NCBI RefSeq assembly: GCF_015453285.1
Contig: NZ_JADLZT010000004.1
Span: forward strand, 124,001-188,000
DNA: 64,000 bases
Direction: 5' to 3'
Source: Lysobacter niastensis
Lineage (GTDB): Bacteria > Pseudomonadota > Gammaproteobacteria > Xanthomonadales > Xanthomonadaceae
Shown here: one piece after another, positions 40,371 to 49,357 of the stretch
Layout of the letters: each line of letters begins with the position of its first letter
How positions within the stretch are numbered: the stretch's first letter is position 1
Program-made: the position numbers and the translations under genes
The notes under the pieces: model-generated
Database searches by the model: none
The model's input: the letters and a program-made list of their open reading frames with translations, nothing else
Told to the model about the DNA's origin: nothing

Positions 40371-41399
40371 TCAGGGCGCGGCCAACTGCCCTTGCTTGCG
40401 CCGCCACGCTGCGGGTGGCATGCCAACCAGGCGTTTGAAGGCGCGGCCGAAAGCAGCCTCGGATTCGTAGCCGGTCCTGAGGGCGATCGACAGTACGCTC
40501 GACTGGCTGTCGAGCAGCATTCGCGATGCCAGCTGCATGCGCCAACTCGTCAGGTATTGCATCGGCGGTTGGGCGATCAGTTCGACAAAACGCTCGTGCA
40601 GGGCCGAACGCGACAGGCCCACCTGGTTGCTGAGTTCGTCGATGCTCCACGCGGCGGTGGGATTCTCGTGCATCAGCGCCAGAGCCCGGCCGACGAATCG
40701 GTCGCGCAATCCCGCCAGCCAGCCGGTGGACTGCTCGGGCATGCTGTCGATGTGACGGCTCACCGCGTCGACGAACATCATTTCGCTCATGCGCTCAAGC
40801 AGTACCTCACTGCCCGGGCGTCGGCTGCCGGAGACAGTGGCTGCCAGTTGCGCGAACTGCGCGCCCCAGGCGCTGCCCGCGGCGGCCGGCAGGTGCAGCA
40901 ACCGCGGCAGGGTCGCGAGCAGGGGATTGAAAGGGCGCTTGTCGCAGCCGACGAAACCGCACACCAGCGATGTGTCCGTTTCATAGTCGGCGCCGGACGC
41001 GGGCCTGCATGCCTCGAAGGCCGGCGCTCCAGCCGCGCCGCCATCCCGGCCAAGCCGGAATGGCCGCTTGTGCAGTTTCATCTCTTCGTACCAGTTGACG
41101 TTCGGCTCCGGCCGAAGCCCGGGAGCACTCGACACGACATGCGGGTCGCCCTGCGGCAGGATGACGACGTCGCCGCGCTGCAGCCGCAGCGGCTGTTCGC
41201 CCTGGAGCGTGACCCAGCATTCACCGGCGGTGACCACGTGGTACGGGATCACCTGATCAACGTCGGACATCACCGCGCCGGCAATGTCACCGGAATCCGG
41301 TGCTTCGGCCAGCCATTTTCCCGCGCAGGAAAGATCGTAGAAGAGCGCGCTGCGCAATCGCACCGTACGCAATACGTCGGAAAGGGTGTCGTGGCCCAT
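40371..41399 (-). CDS. AraC-family regulator with N-terminal cupin domain
   Basis: This is 342 residues. The N-terminal cupin sensor (about 15-200; HVVTAGECWVTLQGEQP, LQRGDVVILPQGDPHVV) resembles the cupin_6 group. The C-terminal double helix-turn-helix (about 240-335) has SIDELSNQVGLSRSALHERF and LRTGYESEAAFGRAFKRL. It is divergent from a MAPEG gene (181 bp apart) and upstream of the diiron gene; either could be its target. Confidence 0.9.
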   Translation of the reverse strand: MGHDTLSDVLRTVRLRSALFYDLSCAGKWLAEAPDSGDIAGAVMSDVDQVIPYHVVTAGECWVTLQGEQPLRLQRGDVVILPQGDPHVVSSAPGLRPEPNVNWYEEMKLHKRPFRLGRDGGAAGAPAFEACRPASGADYETDTSLVCGFVGCDKRPFNPLLATLPRLLHLPAAAGSAWGAQFAQLAATVSGSRRPGSEVLLERMSEMMFVDAVSRHIDSMPEQSTGWLAGLRDRFVGRALALMHENPTAAWSIDELSNQVGLSRSALHERFVELIAQPPMQYLTSWRMQLASRMLLDSQSSVLSIALRTGYESEAAFGRAFKRLVGMPPAAWRRKQGQLAAP

Positions 41400-41580
41400 G
41401 GGGTTTGCCTGCCAGGATCGATCACGCCATCCCGATTCTGGCAGATGCGTGTTTCGCCGGGGTATGCCTGGAGTCGATTGCCGGATGCAGGGGCGAATCG
41501 CGGGGAGTTTTGGTCAAGCGGCAGGCGACGGCGCTGCAGACAATGATCGCGCTTCCACACATCAGCTCCCGGGAACTTCC

Positions 41581-42003
41581 ATGTCATTTCCACTCTGGAT
41601 GCTGCTTGGGTTCGCCATCTGGACCGCAGTGGTGTTGATCTGCACCATCGGCGTCTATCGCTTGAGCCGGGTCTTTACCGGGCGGGCCGGCATGGCGTCG
41701 TTCCCCGCCGATGCGCCCGAGGGCGCTGCGTGGTATGTGCGGGCAATGCGGGCCCATGCGAACTGCGTCGAGAACCTGCCGGTGTTCGCCGTCGTCGTCT
41801 TCGCCCTTTATGCGAGTGGCATCTCGACCCATGCCACCGACATCATGGCGGGTACGGTTCTCGCGGCACGAATGGTCCAATCCGTCGTGCATATCTCCAC
41901 CGTGCAGACGGACCGGATCGTTTCCATACGATTCACCTTTTTCCTTGCACAGCTGGTCTGCTTCCTTGGTATCGCGGTAGTCGTCATCGCGCATGCCCTG
42001 TGA
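41581..42003 (+). CDS. MAPEG family membrane protein
   Basis: This is 140 residues with four membrane helices. The MAPEG pattern is visible: RAMRAHANCVENLPVFAVVV after helix 1 and AARMVQSVVHI in helix 3. MAPEG proteins include glutathione transferases and eicosanoid-pathway enzymes; bacterial members are mostly unassigned. It is divergent from the AraC/cupin regulator, so it may be regulated by it. Confidence 0.9.
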   Translation: MSFPLWMLLGFAIWTAVVLICTIGVYRLSRVFTGRAGMASFPADAPEGAAWYVRAMRAHANCVENLPVFAVVVFALYASGISTHATDIMAGTVLAARMVQSVVHISTVQTDRIVSIRFTFFLAQLVCFLGIAVVVIAHAL

Positions 42004-42045
42004 TCGAAGCCGCTCGGAGTGCGCCGCCGCACTGGCGCACTGCCC

Positions 42046-42076
42046 GGATGTCTGTTCATGGCCCGGTAGCGGTCAT
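42046..42076. repeat. Dispersed palindrome, copy 10
   Basis: GGATGTCTGTTCATGGCCC followed by GGTAGCGGTCAT; partly degenerate. It is the rightmost copy seen. Confidence 0.65.
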
Positions 42077-42143
42077 CAAGACAATCGGGCGTACGCGAAT
42101 CGCGCCTAATGTCGTCCTGCCGAGCCGATGCCCGTCCCATGTG

Positions 42144-42764
42144 TCAATCAACCCGCACGTCAAGCCCCAGAGCTTCGGCAATTACTATTGTTTGATCGAT
42201 AGTGATGATCGCCCCTTTGAGATTGACCGTCTCCGGTTCAATAGCGCTCAGGTCACTCCCCCGAAGATCGGCGCCTGACAGATCGGCGCTGTGGAGCCAT
42301 GCACCGGAAAGATCCACGTCGCGTAGTGAGCTGCCTTGACATCTCGCACCGGTCAAGTCTGCCTCCCTCAGCCGCGTTCGAAGAAAGGCGGCCCGGCGAA
42401 GGTCAGCGCCAGGAAGGCCCACAAAAGCCCAGTCCCCATCGATGACCTGGATATGGTCGAACTGGCAACCATCGAACATGCTTCCAACAGCCTTGCATTC
42501 GGTGAAGCGGCTGTCGAAGAAATTGCACGAAACAAACGTGCAGTTCAGGAAGGCAGCGCTGTGATGAGTCGACGCATTGAAGCGCGTCCTTCGAAAGGTG
42601 CATTCGTTGAAGATCGCGCCGATGTTGTTACCCTCGGTAAAATCCAGGTCGACGAACAGCGTGCTTTGATACTGCTCGCGACTAAGTTTTCGCCCGTACC
42701 AGTCAGCGCCGGAAACGGTGTTGGTCGTCTTTGGTGCTGGTTCGCCGTACTTGCGATCTGCCAC
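42144..42764 (-). CDS. Qnr-like pentapeptide repeat protein
   Basis: This is 206 residues, close to the length of Qnr proteins (about 218). Pentapeptide A(D/N)LxX repeats form two blocks: about 30-110 (FVDLDFTEG, CTFRRTRFNAS, CTFVSCNFFDS) and about 115-185 (ADLRRAAFLRT, ADLTGARCQGS, ADLSGADLRGS), separated by a short irregular stretch. This two-coil layout resembles Qnr/McbG proteins, which protect DNA gyrase. Gyrase protection is inference; many pentapeptide proteins have other or unknown roles. Confidence 0.85.
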   Translation of the reverse strand: MADRKYGEPAPKTTNTVSGADWYGRKLSREQYQSTLFVDLDFTEGNNIGAIFNECTFRRTRFNASTHHSAAFLNCTFVSCNFFDSRFTECKAVGSMFDGCQFDHIQVIDGDWAFVGLPGADLRRAAFLRTRLREADLTGARCQGSSLRDVDLSGAWLHSADLSGADLRGSDLSAIEPETVNLKGAIITIDQTIVIAEALGLDVRVD

Positions 42765-42949
42765 GAGCTACATTCCGTTCAAGTGAACGGGCATTCTAGT
42801 CCCAGGGTCGCGTTTTGCTTGCCGCGTGGTGCGATCTTGAAATCCGGACCGCGACGCGGTTGGTTTGCGCGAGCGTTAGCACGTTCTGGCTTTCACGCCG
42901 ACGTCGACACGGCCGGGGTACGTTCATCCGCTGCACCGGGAGGCCGACC

Positions 42950-43435
42950 ATGACCGCGAAGCTCCAGCCCTGCCTTTGGTTCGACGGAAACGCCGAGGAG
43001 GCGTCCCGCTTCTACGCTGAAACATTCCCGGGAAGCCGTGTCGGTGCGGTCATGCGTGCACCCGCTGACTACCCCTCGGGAAAGAAAGGCAACGTCCTCA
43101 CTGTCGAGATGACGATCTTCGACATGCCGTTCCTGCTGCTGAACGGAGGACCGGAGTTCAAGTTCGACGAGGCGGTGAGCTTCCAGGTCGCGACGGACGA
43201 TCAGGCGGAAACCGATCGGTACTGGAAAGCCATCACGGAAAGCGGTGGCGAGGAGAGCATGTGTGGCTGGTGCAAGGATCGCTTCGGCTTGTCCTGGCAG
43301 ATCACTCCGAGGCGCCTCACCGAGCTGATCACGCAGGGAGGCGAAACCTCGGAGCGCGCATTCAAGGCGATGATGGAAATGAGGAAGATCGACATTGCGG
43401 CTCTCGACAAGGCGGTCGAGGGTGTAAAACCCTGA
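42950..43435 (+). CDS. PhnB-like VOC family protein
   Basis: This is 161 residues from ATG 42950 behind GGGAGG. PhnB/3-demethylubiquinone-methyltransferase-like VOC fold: QPCLWFDGNAEEASRFYAETF at the start is broken by no insertion; FLLLNGGPEFKF and CGWCKDRFGLSWQITP follow. Function of this group is unproven. It stands alone. Confidence 0.88.
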   Translation: MTAKLQPCLWFDGNAEEASRFYAETFPGSRVGAVMRAPADYPSGKKGNVLTVEMTIFDMPFLLLNGGPEFKFDEAVSFQVATDDQAETDRYWKAITESGGEESMCGWCKDRFGLSWQITPRRLTELITQGGETSERAFKAMMEMRKIDIAALDKAVEGVKP

Positions 43436-43556
43436 TCTTGCCGGCGCAAACGCCCATGGCGCGCCTACGTGCTGAAGAGTCGACCTCATGCTTCACGCGC
43501 CTTCTACACCCGCGGGCTGAACGTTCCATTTCTTGACGCCTGGTAGGGAGCGCGCC

Positions 43557-44924
43557 ATGAAATCGACCGTTCGAATCGTCATGGGGCTGGGTGTCGTCGG
43601 AATGGTCCTCGCCGGGTGCCAGAAGCCCGCAGAGCCGCCCGCGGACACACGCGCATCCGCTCCTGCTGCAGCCGCAAGCGCCACCGTGTCCGACCAGGAC
43701 GTCACCGAAGCCTACCTGTACCTGCTCGGGCGCCTGCTGGTGTTGCGCCAGGAGCAACTGGATTTCGGCAAGGAAGGCTTCAAGTGGAACGAAATCAGTC
43801 ACCGCGACGTCGGGGGCGTGGCCTGGGCCAATCCAAACCTGGACGTGGCCTATAGCGAAGCCTGGGTTGCGGTCGACGAGAACAGTTGCACCATCTTCAG
43901 CGTGCCGAAGATCGAAGGCCGCTACTACACCGTGCAGTTCCTCAACGGATGGGGCGAGACCATCGCCAACATCAATGAGCGAAGCTACGCCGACCGTCCT
44001 GCCGGCGACTTCTGGGTGTGCCTGAAGGGCGCCAATGTGCAGGTGCCGGCCGACGCGCGGCGCATCGACTTGCCCAGCAAGACCTCGCGCGTACTGGCGC
44101 GAGTCGAGTTGGGTGCCAACCCGAAACAGGCCACTGCGCTGCAACACCAGATCAAGGTTCGGGCCAGCGGAACCCCCGCCATCGCCACCATTCCCAAGAC
44201 GCCCGACTTCTCCAACGACAAGCTTCCCGGCGTGGAAGCCTTCGATGCGGCCACGGTGGAGGCGGCATTGGCCGAGCCGGACATCAATCCCGGTATGGAT
44301 GCACTGCAGGCCAAGGTGCGCGCGGTTGCGCAGGCCATCCAGGATCCTGCCGAGCGCGAGCGCGTGGACAAGGTCATCCACGAGCAGTCACAGCCGGCGA
44401 TGCAGAAGGCCTTTGAGAGTCTCGGCAAGATTCGTGACGGTTGGGCGCGCCCGGATGTGGCGGGCAACTACGGTAAGGACTACATGGCCCGAACCCTGGT
44501 CGACTACGGCGGCATCTGGGCCAACAACCAGAAGGAAGTGGTCTACTTCAAGACCAACACCGACGGCACCGGTACGCCGCTGGATGGCGGCAACACCTAC
44601 GCGCTGCATTTCACCAAGGGCGACCTGCCCGCGGACCACGTGAAGTACTTCTGGTCGGTGATCGCCGTGGATGGCGAGAAGTTCCAGGTCATCCCCAATC
44701 CGAAGAACCGCTTCCTGCTCAACAAGCAGTCGAAGCTGACCTATGGGCCGGACGGCTCGCTCACGTTGTACCTGGCGCCGGACAAGCCCAAGGACGCGCC
44801 GGACGGCAACTGGCTGCCGACACCCAAGGGCAAGAACTACCACCTCACCTTCCGCATGTATGGGCCGGATGAGGCGGTGCTGTCGGGCAAGTGGTTCCCC
44901 GCGCCCATTGCCAAACAAGGCTAG
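43557..44924 (+). CDS. DUF1254/DUF1214 domain lipoprotein
   Basis: This is 455 residues from ATG 43557 (TAGGGAG upstream). Lipobox MVLAGC. The DUF1254 domain (about 45-180: NEISHRDVGGVAWANPNLDV, YYTVQFLNGWGETIANI) is followed by DUF1214 (about 345-450: YALHFTKGDLPADHVKYFW, GSLTLYLAPDKP, NWLPTPKG). These two domains always occur together in secreted proteins of unknown function that are widespread in environmental bacteria. Confidence 0.92.
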   Translation: MKSTVRIVMGLGVVGMVLAGCQKPAEPPADTRASAPAAAASATVSDQDVTEAYLYLLGRLLVLRQEQLDFGKEGFKWNEISHRDVGGVAWANPNLDVAYSEAWVAVDENSCTIFSVPKIEGRYYTVQFLNGWGETIANINERSYADRPAGDFWVCLKGANVQVPADARRIDLPSKTSRVLARVELGANPKQATALQHQIKVRASGTPAIATIPKTPDFSNDKLPGVEAFDAATVEAALAEPDINPGMDALQAKVRAVAQAIQDPAERERVDKVIHEQSQPAMQKAFESLGKIRDGWARPDVAGNYGKDYMARTLVDYGGIWANNQKEVVYFKTNTDGTGTPLDGGNTYALHFTKGDLPADHVKYFWSVIAVDGEKFQVIPNPKNRFLLNKQSKLTYGPDGSLTLYLAPDKPKDAPDGNWLPTPKGKNYHLTFRMYGPDEAVLSGKWFPAPIAKQG

Positions 44925-44976
44925 TCGCCTGGCAGCGCGCCTTTGAGCGTCGTGATGCCGTTGCCGTGATCGACGT

Positions 44977-45000
44977 CGGGCCAGGAACGTGTCTGGCCCG
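44977..45000. terminator. Candidate bidirectional hairpin between convergent genes
   Basis: A perfect stem CGGGCCAG-gaacgtgt-CTGGCCCG lies between the converging DUF1254 and DUF2058 genes. No T-run follows on either strand, so a terminator role is only suggested by position. Confidence 0.4.
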
Positions 45001-45005
45001 CGCCA

Positions 45006-45560
45006 TCACCAGACCAGGTCGTCAGGCACCTGGAACTGCGCGTAGTACGCATCATCCTCGGAGCTTGCGGCGCTGGGCTCGGTGCCTGCTTCCTGGCCGT
45101 GATCGAGCACGATCATGCCGGCGTCGCGCTCCCGCACCTTGTCGGCGGCCACGCGCGGCAACAGCTCGTAGCGGTCGTCCAGACGGACGATCACCAGCAC
45201 GCCGGAGGACAACTTCTTCCGCAGGTCCTGGTTGACGAGCAGGGTGCGGATGGCGCCGTCTGCGGTGAAGCGGTACTCGCTTTCACCGGTGCGCGGAACC
45301 TTCCTGTCCTCGATGATCTGCCGCGCCTGGGCGCGAAGCTCGGTGATGCGTGCCTGAGCCTTGCGCTCAGCGGCGAGTGCGCGGTCACGCTCGGCCTTCT
45401 CGGCCCGTGCGCGTTCCGCTTCCAGCTGGATGTCGGTGGGCTCGGACGGCCCCTTGGCATGCCGGGCCTTGTTCTGCTCGCGCGCCACCTCGGCCACCTT
45501 GGACTTCTTGACCAGGCCCGCCTTGAGCAGCTGTTCCTGAAGCGGATTCCCCTTCGCCAT
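45006..45560 (-). CDS. DUF2058 family protein (YaiL-like)
   Basis: This is 184 residues from ATG 45560 (MAKGNPLQEQLLKAGLVKK, the usual DUF2058 beginning). A long charged helix (about 40-95) is followed by a small beta-domain (YRFTADGAIRTLLVNQDLRK, LVIVRLDDRYELLPRVAADK). Length is as in the family. The role is unknown; some members associate with ribosomes or nucleic acid by annotation only. It is divergent from ygjP-like 75 bp away. Confidence 0.9.
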   Translation of the reverse strand: MAKGNPLQEQLLKAGLVKKSKVAEVAREQNKARHAKGPSEPTDIQLEAERARAEKAERDRALAAERKAQARITELRAQARQIIEDRKVPRTGESEYRFTADGAIRTLLVNQDLRKKLSSGVLVIVRLDDRYELLPRVAADKVRERDAGMIVLDHGQEAGTEPSAASSEDDAYYAQFQVPDDLVW

Positions 45561-45635
45561 GTTGCAGTTTCTTGCTGTGGAGTTCAGGTCCATGATACCC
45601 GCCGTCCCTGTCTCCCGCCTTCACACCCCGCGCCG

Positions 45636-46133
45636 ATGGAAGCTTTGAAGTACCTTGCCGGCTACCCACCGCACCTGCAGGCGCGGGTGCGCGAGTTGAT
45701 CGGGCAGGGGCGGCTGGGCGCGATGCTGGCCGAGAAGTACGGCCAGCCCCATGCGGTGCGCAGCGACGGCCAGCTGTACGACTACGTCCAGGCGCTCAAG
45801 GACCGGCACATGCGGAAGGCAGTGCCGCTGGGCAAGGTGATCTACGACAGCAAGCTGCAGGTGATGAAGCATGCGCTCGGTACCCACACCGCCATCTCGC
45901 GGGTACACGGCGGCAGGCTCAAGGCCAGTCGCGAGATTCGCATCGCCACCGTCTTCCGCGATGCGCCCGCCGAGTTCCTGAGGATGATAGTGGTGCATGA
46001 ACTGGCGCACCTGAAGGAAGCCGAGCACAACAAGTCGTTCTACCAGCTGTGTACGCACATGGAGCCCGGCTACCACCAGCTGGAGTTCGATCTGCGCCTT
46101 TACCTGACGCATCTTGATATCGCGCAGCAGTAA
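45636..46133 (+). CDS. YgjP-like zinc metallopeptidase domain protein
   Basis: This is 165 residues from ATG 45636. The zinc motif is HELAHLKEAEHNKSF (HExxH plus a third His), diagnostic for the YgjP/DUF45 metallopeptidase-like group. RIATVFRDAPAEFLRMIVV precedes it. Cytoplasmic, no signal. The partner or substrate is unknown; YgjP-type proteins often accompany type I restriction genes, but none are here. Confidence 0.9.
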   Translation: MEALKYLAGYPPHLQARVRELIGQGRLGAMLAEKYGQPHAVRSDGQLYDYVQALKDRHMRKAVPLGKVIYDSKLQVMKHALGTHTAISRVHGGRLKASREIRIATVFRDAPAEFLRMIVVHELAHLKEAEHNKSFYQLCTHMEPGYHQLEFDLRLYLTHLDIAQQ

Positions 46134-46152
46134 CGCTTCCAGAGCAGTCTGG

Positions 46153-47709
46153 TCAGTCGCGAAGGATGCGCAGGACTTCCTCGACAGCAAGCGGATTCTC
46201 GTAGATCCCGTGCCCGGACTCGAGTACGAGGGATGATGCAGCGCCGGGAATCAGCGCACTGTCCAGCGGCACGGCGCCGTCCGTCTGGTCCCGGTGTCCC
46301 GGTTGCACGCCGGCTATCGTGTGATACGGGATTTCACGGGGCGGCAACAGCGACTCGGCTGCCCGCCGTACAGGGTGGTCCGACTGCAAAGTCGTGATGC
46401 TGTTGATCCAGCCTTGCTGGAAGACATCGAGCATTTCCGGCCGGATCGCGGTTGGATTGGACAGCGCGATGCGGCGCAATGCGTGCACTTCCATCGTGCG
46501 ACGGCCGACAAGATCACGGGCAAGGCGTCCCAGCAGCTTGGCGGCGCTGGGGATGCCGCGATGCGGCGCGGCGAGAAAGACGGCACGAGCCACGCCTGGA
46601 TAGGGATGGAAGGAGAAGATGCGCTTGACCACGTCCAGGTCTTCCACGCTGGCATCGAGCGAGTCGGGCGGAACCAGGAAGGCGGCGTTCCACAGCGCAT
46701 CGCCGCTTTCGACACACAGCAGGCGTGAAATCACGCCACCGAAACTGTGGCCCACCAGCACGGCACCGGCCCGGGCCTTGGCGTCGCCTCGCGGGTCGAG
46801 CAGACGCCAGGCATCGTCCAGATAGTCGTGTACATGCAAACGCGCCGCGAGCAGCGGGGTATCGGTCTGGTAGACCGCCTGCCAGATCTGGAATCGAGCG
46901 CGGAGGTCCTCCGCGCCCCATAACGCATTCGAGAGCTGTGCCCAGATGAGCGGATTGCTGCCCAGGCCGTGGATCATCACCAGCGGACGCTTATGCGGAT
47001 CGTAGTCTTCGAGCAGGTACAAACCAGCCCGACGTCCGATACCGGTTCCGCCCAGCAATCCCCACAGGCCCAGGCGCTCCAGCTTCGAGACTTGCATGGC
47101 CCAGGCATAGGCGGCAGAAGTATCGCTGGCGAGTTGGAAGCGATGGGAGCCGATGGCAACGGCATCAAGCTTCAGCGGGTCCGCCAATACCAGGCGAGGC
47201 GGCGCGTCCCACTGCCGGGCATCGGGCTCGATCCACGCAGTGAGATTGCGGAATATTCCGGAGTGGGGTTCCAGTCGCGACAGGGGTGATGCTTCATTGC
47301 GCGCCGACAGGGTTGCCAACGGCACGCCGAAGCCCGGGCGAGCGTGACGCTGGCCGTTGAAGGCCTCCATCGATACATCCTGGGCACGCCTGATGCGCAG
47401 CGGTGGCCGCAGCCAAGGCGACACCTGGCGAAACTCGATGTGCATTCGAACGTCGCCTGCCTGAAGGGGGCCCGGCATCCATCCTTCGCGATGTTCCTGC
47501 AGGAGGCGCGAGAGTGCTTCTGCGGTGGCCTGCGTCGCCATGGTCGCTGCAGCATCGGCGAGCATGCGGTCGTTCGTGGCCAGCGCGTGGTACGCGTCGA
47601 TTGCGCAGTGCACCCAGGCCTGCGACGAGTCATGCGCGGATTGTTCGGCTCGTATGGCCCAGACGCGCGCAGCCTCGAGGCGATCCGCAGGGGATGAGTG
47701 TGTCGACAC
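46153..47709 (-). CDS. Alpha/beta hydrolase (lipase-like) with long N-terminal extension
   Basis: This is 518 residues from GTG 47709. An N-terminal helical domain (about 1-230) is followed by an alpha/beta hydrolase: oxyanion-loop motif MIHGLGSNPLIW, nucleophile elbow VGHSFGGVISR, an acid in DQTDGAVPLDSA, and a terminal His in LESGHGIYENP. No signal peptide. The gene starts 5 bp after the phospholipase D-family gene and so is in its operon; both may act on lipids. Confidence 0.88.
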   Translation of the reverse strand: MSTHSSPADRLEAARVWAIRAEQSAHDSSQAWVHCAIDAYHALATNDRMLADAAATMATQATAEALSRLLQEHREGWMPGPLQAGDVRMHIEFRQVSPWLRPPLRIRRAQDVSMEAFNGQRHARPGFGVPLATLSARNEASPLSRLEPHSGIFRNLTAWIEPDARQWDAPPRLVLADPLKLDAVAIGSHRFQLASDTSAAYAWAMQVSKLERLGLWGLLGGTGIGRRAGLYLLEDYDPHKRPLVMIHGLGSNPLIWAQLSNALWGAEDLRARFQIWQAVYQTDTPLLAARLHVHDYLDDAWRLLDPRGDAKARAGAVLVGHSFGGVISRLLCVESGDALWNAAFLVPPDSLDASVEDLDVVKRIFSFHPYPGVARAVFLAAPHRGIPSAAKLLGRLARDLVGRRTMEVHALRRIALSNPTAIRPEMLDVFQQGWINSITTLQSDHPVRRAAESLLPPREIPYHTIAGVQPGHRDQTDGAVPLDSALIPGAASSLVLESGHGIYENPLAVEEVLRILRD

Positions 47710-47714
47710 GACTG

Positions 47715-49271
47715 CTACAGCTGCGACTCAATGGGCAACCAGCCCGAGAACCGCACGAAGGCGCGCCGCCAGAAGCCTGCGTCCGGTTCCTGATCAAGCA
47801 CGACGGGCGAGGGCGGTGTGCGATCGAGCCATCGCAGCTCTCCCTCCTTGTTCCGGTATACCCAATAACTCAAGGCCGGATGGCTCAGGCGCAGATACTC
47901 CTCGCGCAACTGCAAGGCCATGACCGGGTCGTCGAGCAGCACGCCCATCTCGGTGTTGAGGTTCTTCGAGCGCGGATCGACGTTGAACGATCCGACGAAG
48001 CCACGGGCGCCATCCACCACGAAGGCCTTGGTGTGAAGCGCGGCTCTCCTGCCGATGAAGACCGGTTCCTTGCGGTCGCGTGCATTCGTGCGGAGTTCGT
48101 AGAGGTTCACGCCTTCGCGCAACAGGCGATCCCGGTAATCCGCGTACCCGCTGTGCACGGCATACACGTCGTTGGCGGCCAATGAGTTCGTGACGATGCC
48201 CACGTGGATGCCACGCCCGGTCAGGGCCGTGAGCCTCGCCGTGCCGTCATCGCCTGGGACGAAGTACGGCGAGATCACCAGCGCTTCACTGGTCGCGCTG
48301 GAGATCATCGGGGTCAGTCGTTCCACCAGCCATTCGGCATGGTTGTCGCGGGTCCACTTCACCGGCGGATCGGCCACGACCTGGATGCCATCGCTCCAAT
48401 GAGGTTGCAGCGCGCTTCGGTAGTAGTCCCGCACGAGTTGTGAATCGGCCACGTGATCGAGGTAGCGCCGCGCGTCCGCGCCGCGCGCATCCCGATGGAC
48501 GTCGGCAAGCAGCGTGCGCAACGCCTCGGGATCCTTCGACCCGAGCATGGAGATCGGGACTGCGGCGGCGCTGTTCCAATAGGCATCGAAGATGGTGCTG
48601 GCCTGCTGCACGGCCGGCCCGAGCAGCAACAAGTCGAGGTCCCGGAAGTTCACCTCGGAATCGGCGCTGAAGTACTGCTCTCCGATATTGCGCCCGCCGA
48701 TGATCGCGACCTGGCCGTCGGCGATCCACGCCTTGTTGTGCATGCGATGGTTCATGCTGACCAGTCGCCGCATCAGTTCGAACGCGCGTCCGGCGCCTTC
48801 GCGGTTGCGGAACGGGTTGTAGAGACGCAGCTCGATGTTGGGATGCGCGTCCATCGCGAGCAGGTGCCCATCCAGGCCGTAGGCATTCATGTCATCGAGC
48901 AGGATGCGCACACGCACACCGCGCTCGGCAGCATCGAGGGCTTCGCTCGCCAGCAGGCGTCCGGTCAGGTCGTTGTGCCAGATGTAGTACTGCAGGTCGA
49001 GGCTACGGCCTGCCTTGCGCGCGGAGATCGCACGCGCGGCGAAGGCGTCGATGCCATCGGTCAGGAAGATTGCGCCCGTCTTGCCGGGATGGGCAGCGAG
49101 CAGGGGCGACAGTTCGCGGTCGATCCCGGTTTGATCCGGCTGCGAAGGCAAGGCGTGGCTCGGCGCGCCGGTGGCCGGGGGCGCGATGCGATTCACGACC
49201 AGCAGCCCACCGACAACGATGGCGAGCAGGACCAGCAGGACAATGGCAAGCCAGTGGAACACGCGATGCAC
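47715..49271 (-). CDS. Phospholipase D-family protein (cardiolipin synthase-like)
   Basis: This is 518 residues from GTG 49271. One N-terminal membrane helix (LAIVLLVLLAIVVGGLLVV) faces the catalytic part outward. Two HKD motifs are present: HNKAWIADGQVAIIGGRN (about residue 180) and HTKAFVVDGARGFVGSFN (about 415). The length and layout suit ClsC-type cardiolipin synthases or related periplasmic PLDs. It is 5 bp upstream of the alpha/beta hydrolase and 86 bp downstream of the MFS gene, on the same strand. Confidence 0.9.
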   Translation of the reverse strand: MHRVFHWLAIVLLVLLAIVVGGLLVVNRIAPPATGAPSHALPSQPDQTGIDRELSPLLAAHPGKTGAIFLTDGIDAFAARAISARKAGRSLDLQYYIWHNDLTGRLLASEALDAAERGVRVRILLDDMNAYGLDGHLLAMDAHPNIELRLYNPFRNREGAGRAFELMRRLVSMNHRMHNKAWIADGQVAIIGGRNIGEQYFSADSEVNFRDLDLLLLGPAVQQASTIFDAYWNSAAAVPISMLGSKDPEALRTLLADVHRDARGADARRYLDHVADSQLVRDYYRSALQPHWSDGIQVVADPPVKWTRDNHAEWLVERLTPMISSATSEALVISPYFVPGDDGTARLTALTGRGIHVGIVTNSLAANDVYAVHSGYADYRDRLLREGVNLYELRTNARDRKEPVFIGRRAALHTKAFVVDGARGFVGSFNVDPRSKNLNTEMGVLLDDPVMALQLREEYLRLSHPALSYWVYRNKEGELRWLDRTPPSPVVLDQEPDAGFWRRAFVRFSGWLPIESQL

Positions 49272-49357
49272 CGCATTTTCCCGAAGCCTTGGAAGTATGG
49301 GAGATGATGCACCGCGAATGGCGGCGCGCGCGCCATCCTTTCTGCGGCTGCTGCGGG

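Noticed and set aside
45636-46133. Possible restriction-modification locus around the YgjP-like gene
   Set aside because: YgjP-type proteins often accompany type I restriction genes, but the neighbours are DUF2058 and a hydrolase; no R, M or S subunit is present.
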